Assembly (NCBI GenBank): GCA_012970285.1
Contig: JIBW01000004.1
Location: 1-64,000, forward strand
Source of the DNA: Bacillaceae bacterium JMAK1
GTDB taxonomy: Bacteria > Bacillota > Bacilli > Bacillales > Marinococcaceae
Direction: 5' to 3'
DNA length: 64,000 nucleotides
This document shows, piece after piece, positions 59,543 through 64,000 of the stretch; the stretch's first letter is position 1, and the number at the start of each line of letters is the position of its first letter. The notes beneath the pieces are model-generated. The model did not search any database, had not been told where the DNA came from, and saw only the letters and a program-made list of their open reading frames with translations. Made by a program: the position numbers and the translations under genes.

Positions 59543-60442
59543 CTAATCAACGAGCGTAGCCGAATGATAGACAGAGTGAATATGTTCCGTGAAATGAGAA
59601 AGTGCAGGACTTGGATTCAAGTTCGTTGCCTTTGTCATGATTCCAATAGGTAGCTGCCCGTTAAAGTCTGCGATTGGTAAGTATCCTGTTTCAGAAAAGG
59701 GAGGCTTTGCAATGATTTCTGGAATGACTGCAATGCCAATCCCTGATTCTACGTATGGTTTTAAAGCTAATAGATTGCTAATTTCAATGTTTTTGCTTAC
59801 TTTAATATCGTTTTCTAGTAGCGCTTGGTCGAGTGTCGCTCGAAACGGGCACGACGGGGTCGTTTGCAGCAATGAATGTCCGTGTAGGTCATGCAGTGAC
59901 ACTGTCTCTTTCGCTGCAAGGGGATGAGAGGTAGGCGCTAATAGCCCAAACTCTTCATTAAATAACCATGAAAACGAAACTTCATCATTATATACCGTTG
60001 GTGTTGTTCCAATTGCTAAGTCAAGCTCTCCAGACTGTACGAGTTGTTCAAGTGCATTGGCGTTATGCACTTGAATAGAAAGCTTCATCAAAGGATGCTC
60101 TTTTTGAAACGTAGCGAGAAGCTGTGGTAAGCGAAAGCTGGCAGTCGGCTCCATCACCCCAATCGTAATAAACCCGCTCTTCCCACTTTGTAAACTCTTC
60201 ATCATCTCTTTTAACATATCAAAGTCTCGAAGTAGCACATCGCTTTGTTCGTACAACAACTTGCCTGAACTCGTAAGCTTTAGTTTTGGGAGGCGTTCCA
60301 ATAACGTGACGCCGAGTTCTTCTTCTAAATTCTTAATGTGCATCGTAACCGTGGACGGTGCATAATTCAACGTTTCAGCAGCGGCATGGAAGCTCCCTAA
60401 CTTCACGATGGATTGAAATGTAATAATATTGCGAAGATCCAA
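59543..60442 (-). CDS. LysR family regulator
   Basis: A 299-aa protein. The winged helix (1-60) reads MDLRNIITFQSIVKLGSFHAAAETLNYAPSTVTMHIKNLEEELGV in hydrophobic spacing typical of LysR. The effector domain (90-290) has FITIGVMEPTASFRLP, ELDLAIGTTPTVYNDEVSF and GIGIAVIPEIIA. It diverges from the sulfonate operon 165 bp away and is its likely regulator, comparable to CysL/Cbl-like control of sulfur supply, although no classical sulfur effector motif can be read from sequence. Confidence 0.9.
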   Translation of the reverse strand: MDLRNIITFQSIVKLGSFHAAAETLNYAPSTVTMHIKNLEEELGVTLLERLPKLKLTSSGKLLYEQSDVLLRDFDMLKEMMKSLQSGKSGFITIGVMEPTASFRLPQLLATFQKEHPLMKLSIQVHNANALEQLVQSGELDLAIGTTPTVYNDEVSFSWLFNEEFGLLAPTSHPLAAKETVSLHDLHGHSLLQTTPSCPFRATLDQALLENDIKVSKNIEISNLLALKPYVESGIGIAVIPEIIAKPPFSETGYLPIADFNGQLPIGIMTKATNLNPSPALSHFTEHIHSVYHSATLVD

Positions 60443-60607
60443 ATGATATCACCTCTCTTTATCCCTTGTTGTAAGCGTATTCGAATGAGCCGTTCAGTAA
60501 AACTGAATTCCGAGTTTACTTATTTGAAATTGATTGTACAGCACTATTAACGTATATTCAATAAAACAGATCAAATTAATAAGAATTATATGAAAGGTGG
60601 ACTTAGA
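60443..60607. promoter_or_regulatory. Divergent promoter region of lysR and the sulfonate operon
   Basis: A short palindrome TTCAGT-AAA-ACTGAA (60493-60507) sits mid-way. TTGTAC (60534-60539) with TTCAAT (60557-60562) at 17 bp is a possible operon promoter. Both are low-certainty; LysR sites (T-N11-A) are too loose to place. No T-box or S-box riboswitch was seen. Confidence 0.4.
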
Positions 60608-60955
60608 ATGACAATTCTTGCTGCAGCACTTAAAGGAGAAGAAATTGTCCCAATTGTTGAAGGCGATTGGATTCGAATTTATAACACTGAAACAAATGGG
60701 TTTGAAGATCATCGTAACCCTGCATTGTCTGTAGAAGAAGGGCGACGTGGAGAAGTATTAAAGTTCGTCAACAACTTCGCAGTGACTGTCTTTTTAGCGC
60801 CACCAAACACGTTCTGTGAACGTTCTTATGATAAAGCGAAAGAACAAGACATTCAGTTTGTTCAATTAAAGCCAGGAACTACGTTTCAGCAGTTGTTAGA
60901 GTCATCGTATCGTTTTAGCACGGAGTTACCGAGCGAAGAGATAGTCCCTAGCTAA
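60608..60955 (+). CDS. NifX/NifB-type Fe-Mo-cofactor-like domain protein at head of sulfonate operon
   Basis: A 115-aa protein. It reads MTILAAALKGEEIVPIVEGD, then WIRIYNTETNGFEDHRNPAL and GRRGEVLKFVNNFAVTVFLA, ending in a short helix. The strand-helix pattern with IYNTETNGFEDHRNP resembles the RNase H-like dinitrogenase cofactor domain (NifX/NifB-C, DUF-type). The usual HFG motif is replaced by EGD, so cofactor binding is doubtful. AAAGGTGG sets the ATG at 60608. Its place as first gene before the ABC ATPase suggests a link to sulfur or iron-sulfur use. Confidence 0.6.
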   Translation: MTILAAALKGEEIVPIVEGDWIRIYNTETNGFEDHRNPALSVEEGRRGEVLKFVNNFAVTVFLAPPNTFCERSYDKAKEQDIQFVQLKPGTTFQQLLESSYRFSTELPSEEIVPS

Positions 60956-60970
60956 GAAAGGAGAATGAAG

Positions 60971-61732
60971 ATGACCAACCAACAAAACGGCGTGCAATTA
61001 CGCATTGAAAATATGAAAAAGAACTTTGGTAAAACAGAAGTGATTAAGGGGATTGACTTGCAAATTGACGCTGGAGAGTTCGTGGCCATTGTCGGGAAAA
61101 GTGGTTGTGGAAAAAGCACATTACTTCGCCTAATCGCAGGGCTCGATGAGAAAACAGAAGGCACTATCTATCAAAATGACACAATTTTATCTAAACAAAA
61201 TAATGATGCTCGTGTCATGTTCCAAGAAGATCGTCTACTTCCGTGGCAAGATGTCCTCACAAACGTTGGGTTTGGTCTTCAACTCCAAAATGATTGGCAA
61301 AAAGGTGCCAAACAATTGCTTCAAGAGGTCGGTCTAGAAAACCATGCTTCTAAATGGCCTTCTCTTTTATCTGGTGGTCAAAAGCAACGCGTCGCATTAG
61401 CGAGAGCACTTGCAGCCAACCCGAGATTATTGCTGTTAGATGAACCACTCGGAGCGTTAGATGCGTTAACGCGTATTGAAATGCAAGGTCTCATTGAAGA
61501 GATCTGGAAACGCAATCAGTTTACAGCCCTACTCGTTACACACGATGTGAGTGAGGCCATTATGCTCGCGGATCGGATTATCGTGATTTCAGAAGGTACG
61601 ATTTCTTATGATCGTGACGTGCCATTATCAAGACCGCGGGAGCGAAGTCATCCAGTGTTTAAAGAAATTGAACGAGAACTTTATGCAGAACTATTAGAAG
61701 AAAGCCATAAACAACAGACGTTTGCTATGTAG
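60971..61732 (+). CDS. ssuB: Sulfonate/nitrate-type ABC transporter ATP-binding protein, SsuB-like
   Basis: A 253-aa protein. Walker A is GKSGCGKST (about 42-50), with Q-loop MFQEDRLLPW, signature LSGGQKQR, Walker B LLLLDEPLGALD and H-loop VTHDVSEA. Together these are diagnostic of the SsuB/TauB/NrtD group that energises sulfonate, taurine or nitrate import. AAAGGAG suits the ATG at 60971 better than the one at 60965. The monooxygenase and binding-protein genes that follow make sulfonate the likely substrate class. Confidence 0.9.
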   Translation: MTNQQNGVQLRIENMKKNFGKTEVIKGIDLQIDAGEFVAIVGKSGCGKSTLLRLIAGLDEKTEGTIYQNDTILSKQNNDARVMFQEDRLLPWQDVLTNVGFGLQLQNDWQKGAKQLLQEVGLENHASKWPSLLSGGQKQRVALARALAANPRLLLLDEPLGALDALTRIEMQGLIEEIWKRNQFTALLVTHDVSEAIMLADRIIVISEGTISYDRDVPLSRPRERSHPVFKEIERELYAELLEESHKQQTFAM

Positions 61733-61761
61733 TCGTAAGTGGCAACGAAGGAGGAACTAGA

Positions 61762-62862
61762 ATGGTTGAATTTATAACAATGGCGCCTACTTCCGGTGAT
61801 GGGAGAGTCATTGCAACAGGGAATGCCGGCTGGACGGATGGCAAAGGTAAGACCGAACGTGAACCGACTTTTGAATACATTCGAGATATTGCACTAGCAG
61901 CTGAACGTGGTGGTTTTTCTTCACTACTCTTGCCTACTGGCGCGGGTTGCCTAGACTCCCTTGCGGTTGCCGCAAGCTTGAGTACTCAAACGGAGTCGTT
62001 GAAATTTCTTTTTGCAGCAAGGCCAGGTGTGATGTCGCCGTTTACGTTTGCGAAGCAATTTGCAACTGTCGATAACTGGTCGGGTGGTCGTGCGCTCGTG
62101 AACATTGTGACTGGGGGCTCTCCAACAGAGCTAGCTGCTTACGGTGATTTCCAACCGCACGACGTTCGCTATCGTCGTACCGAAGAATACATTCATGTGT
62201 TAAAACGCCTTTTCACAGAAGAGAACGTCACGCATAGTGGTGAATTTTATGAGTTGAACTATGCGTCTCTTTTTCCAGAACTTGCGCAGTCAAAAGCGCC
62301 AGAGATCTACTTTGGTGGTGCATCTGAAACAGGAAGAAATGTCGCCGCCAAACAAGCGGATGTGTATATGACGTGGGGCGAGACGCTTTCTAACACGAAA
62401 GAAACAATCACAGATGTGAAAGAAAGGGCATCAAAGGAAAACCGAGAGCTTTCGTATAGCGTTTCATTCCAAGTGATTCTAGGCGAAACCGAAGAGCAGG
62501 CGTTTGAAAATGCAGAGCAATTGATTAAAGATTTATCGCCAGAAGCGTTGGAACAAAAGCAAACCGATCGCAAGAAAGGTGATTCTGAAGGGGTACGTCG
62601 TCTTCACGATCTAATGGAGAATAGTCGAGAAAGTAACTTCTTACTCGCTCCAAACCTTTGGGCGGGGTTAACACAAGTGTTATCAGGCAACTCCATTGCT
62701 CTTGTCGGCACACCAGAACAAGTGGCAGCGAGAATTGTGGAGTATGTTGACCTTGGCTTCGATAAAGTGTTGCTACGGGGTTTCCCTCATTTAGAAGTAA
62801 TTGAACAAATCGGAAACGAAGTTCTACCCCTTGTACGAGAACAACTAAAGAAACCTGTATAG
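61762..62862 (+). CDS. ssuD: FMNH2-dependent alkanesulfonate monooxygenase, SsuD-like
   Basis: A 366-aa bacterial luciferase-fold protein. Marks are MVEFITMAPTSGDGR, the active-site Cys63 in PTGAGCLDS (equivalent to SsuD Cys54), NIVTGGSPTELAAYGDF, YFGGASETG (FMN/sulfonate site) and the C-terminal LLRGFPHLEVIEQIG. It cleaves C-S bonds of alkanesulfonates to an aldehyde and sulfite, using reduced flavin supplied by an SsuE-type reductase not seen in this window. GGAGG lies before the ATG. The exact chain length preference cannot be inferred. Confidence 0.9.
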   Translation: MVEFITMAPTSGDGRVIATGNAGWTDGKGKTEREPTFEYIRDIALAAERGGFSSLLLPTGAGCLDSLAVAASLSTQTESLKFLFAARPGVMSPFTFAKQFATVDNWSGGRALVNIVTGGSPTELAAYGDFQPHDVRYRRTEEYIHVLKRLFTEENVTHSGEFYELNYASLFPELAQSKAPEIYFGGASETGRNVAAKQADVYMTWGETLSNTKETITDVKERASKENRELSYSVSFQVILGETEEQAFENAEQLIKDLSPEALEQKQTDRKKGDSEGVRRLHDLMENSRESNFLLAPNLWAGLTQVLSGNSIALVGTPEQVAARIVEYVDLGFDKVLLRGFPHLEVIEQIGNEVLPLVREQLKKPV

Positions 62863-62893
62863 AGACTAAGCGAAAGTCGGAGAGGATGAGAAG

Positions 62894-63865
62894 ATGCGAA
62901 AAGCAACAGTTGCTTTACTTGGAATGATTACGTCAGTAGGTGTGCTTTTTGCATGTAGTAATGAAGCCACGACGCACTCGCAAGAAATGAACGAAGTCAC
63001 GATTGGTTATCAAAAAAACGCCATTACACTCATGCTTCGTGAAGATGAACAATTCCAAGCAGACATGGAGGCGCTAGGCTACTCTGTAGACTGGGCAGAG
63101 TTTAATACAGGGAGCTCTACACTTGAGGCGCTCGGAACAGAAAGCGTGGACATTGCAAATGCTGGCGACATTCCTTCACTTTACTCTATTGCGAACAATC
63201 ATCCGATCCGATATATCGCATCAACAGAATCTGCGCCACATAGTCAAGGGATTTTAGTGCAAAGGGATACTGGGATAGATGAGATTAGTGACCTTGAAGG
63301 CAAACGGATTGCCTTTAATCGTGCATCGATTGCTCATTATTTAACACTGAAGACGCTTGAACAAGAAGGTCTTGATTTAGATGATGTGAGACCTGTGTAC
63401 CTGGATCCTCCTGATGCTATTTTAGCGATGGAACGCGGGGAAATTGATGCGTGGGTCGTCTGGGATCCTTATTTAGCAGCAGGTGAAGAGCGGGGGCATG
63501 AAGTCATTTCAACATCAGAAGATGTCGTTGCTTATCGGTCGTTTTACTTTACGAATGAAGCCTTTCTGACGGATCACCCTGAAGCGTTAGAAGTGTATGT
63601 AGATGCCGTTATTCGCATCGGTGAAGAAGTTGAAAACGATCCTTCCATTGCAACGCCGCTATTGTTTGAGGAAACGGGGCTGTCTGAAGAGACGTGGCAC
63701 CGAATCTTAGAACGGGGCATTAACATTGCTAATTACAATGGACCGGGTGTGGAGGAAGATCTGCAACAACAAGCGGACGATTTAGTAGAATTAGGATTTA
63801 TTGATGATCCTTTAGAAATGGATTCTTATATTGTAGAAGGGAAGGAGCTGTCAAATGACGAATAA
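62894..63865 (+). CDS. ssuA: Sulfonate-binding lipoprotein, SsuA-like
   Basis: A 323-aa protein. Signal peptide with lipobox VLFAC (Cys21). The two-lobe binding fold has VTIGYQKNAITLMLRED, GSSTLEALGTESVDIANAGDIPSL and the hinge DPPDAILAMERGEIDAWVVWDPY, which is characteristic of NMT1/SsuA-type aliphatic sulfonate binders. It is strongly acidic. AGAGGATGAG precedes the ATG. Its last codons overlap the permease start by 11 bases. It delivers substrate to SsuB and SsuC. Confidence 0.9.
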   Translation: MRKATVALLGMITSVGVLFACSNEATTHSQEMNEVTIGYQKNAITLMLREDEQFQADMEALGYSVDWAEFNTGSSTLEALGTESVDIANAGDIPSLYSIANNHPIRYIASTESAPHSQGILVQRDTGIDEISDLEGKRIAFNRASIAHYLTLKTLEQEGLDLDDVRPVYLDPPDAILAMERGEIDAWVVWDPYLAAGEERGHEVISTSEDVVAYRSFYFTNEAFLTDHPEALEVYVDAVIRIGEEVENDPSIATPLLFEETGLSEETWHRILERGINIANYNGPGVEEDLQQQADDLVELGFIDDPLEMDSYIVEGKELSNDE

Positions 63866-64000
63866 AGCAATTAGTAATCACGGCCTGAAGAATGTATATC
63901 AAAACTCTATTGCTCCTTGGGTTCTACCAGTAATCTTGCTCGTTGTTTGGCAAGTTTCTGTTTCTACTGGAGCGATGCAGTTAATTGCTAGTCCATATGA
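63855..64000 (+). CDS. ssuC: Sulfonate ABC transporter permease, SsuC-like (5' part, cut by the window)
   Basis: The first 48 codons read MTNKAISNHGLKNVYQNSIA, then PWVLPVILLVVWQVSVSTGAM, the start of the first transmembrane helix of an SsuC-type permease (usually about 260-280 aa). GAAGGAG precedes the ATG, and the gene overlaps ssuA. The position in the operon is the main support for the assignment. Confidence 0.8.
   Translation, partial: MTNKAISNHGLKNVYQNSIAPWVLPVILLVVWQVSVSTGAMQLIASPY

Overview
The window looks like a chromosome segment of a Bacillaceae bacterium. It is AT-rich, with AGGAGG-type ribosome binding sites, frequent GTG/TTG starts, sigma-A-like promoters, catabolite-repression (cre)-like boxes, and many products with close Bacillus relatives (YycE, AadK, HelD, Nfo, DUF2812/PadR pairs). 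The exported and extracytoplasmic domains (TctC-like, SsuA-like, FtsX-type permease loops, alkaline phosphatase) are very rich in Asp/Glu, which suggests an alkaliphilic or halotolerant member. No rRNA, tRNA, CRISPR, intact insertion sequence or prophage was seen.

Layout. (1) 1-6.6 kb: an accessory, partly decayed stretch. It opens in a 21-bp tandem repeat and holds a beta-lactamase-fold hydrolase, a scar joining a monooxygenase fragment to a HAD phosphatase fragment, a P-loop kinase gene with one nonsense codon, an ANT(6)-type aminoglycoside nucleotidyltransferase, and VOC and dienelactone-hydrolase-like proteins. (2) 6.7-16 kb: regulators beside their targets: PadR/DUF2812, PadR/ABC exporter, HelD with an AraC-GNAT fusion, and a MerR regulator diverging from an MFS pump. 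Each promoter region carries a readable operator. (3) 16-24 kb: small membrane proteins, a methyltransferase, DUF2254, GNAT, 4Fe-4S, APH-like and Mrr-like proteins, then base-excision repair genes (endonuclease IV, Fpg-type glycosylase) around an isochorismatase-like hydrolase. (4) 25-30 kb: a response regulator/histidine kinase pair with an ABC ATPase/large FtsX permease, likely for envelope or peptide stress. (5) 30-41.8 kb: mixed metabolism: M20 peptidase, an alkaline phosphatase gene broken by an amber codon, a Baeyer-Villiger-type monooxygenase, an MFS transporter, alpha/beta hydrolases, and several very small membrane proteins. (6) 41.9-55.6 kb: an integrated catabolic island (below). 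(7) 56-59.5 kb: a CPBP protease-like protein, small genes, a candidate structured RNA with its own promoter and terminator, and PhzF. (8) 59.5 kb to the end: a LysR regulator diverging from a sulfonate uptake and desulfonation operon that runs off the window.

The catabolic island is the strongest candidate for something undescribed. Plus-strand genes encode a GntR/FCD regulator, a TIM-barrel enzyme, an IclR regulator, a short citrate-synthase-fold (citryl-CoA-lyase-like) enzyme, an aldehyde dehydrogenase, a type I 3-dehydroquinate dehydratase, a zinc dehydrogenase, a ThDP enzyme and a class III CoA-transferase. They converge on a minus-strand tripartite tricarboxylate transporter (TctA, TctB, TctC). 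The same 15-bp palindrome, TTCYATTYAATGGAA, lies just upstream of iclR and of the transporter operon 11.5 kb away, and cre-like boxes occur at both ends. Import, CoA activation, C-C cleavage and oxidation therefore appear to be one regulon for an unknown (poly)carboxylate, possibly quinate/shikimate-like or citrate-like.

Two genes (P-loop kinase, alkaline phosphatase) are broken only by a single in-frame stop codon with the rest of the frame intact, so they are recent pseudogenes, sequencing errors or readthrough cases.
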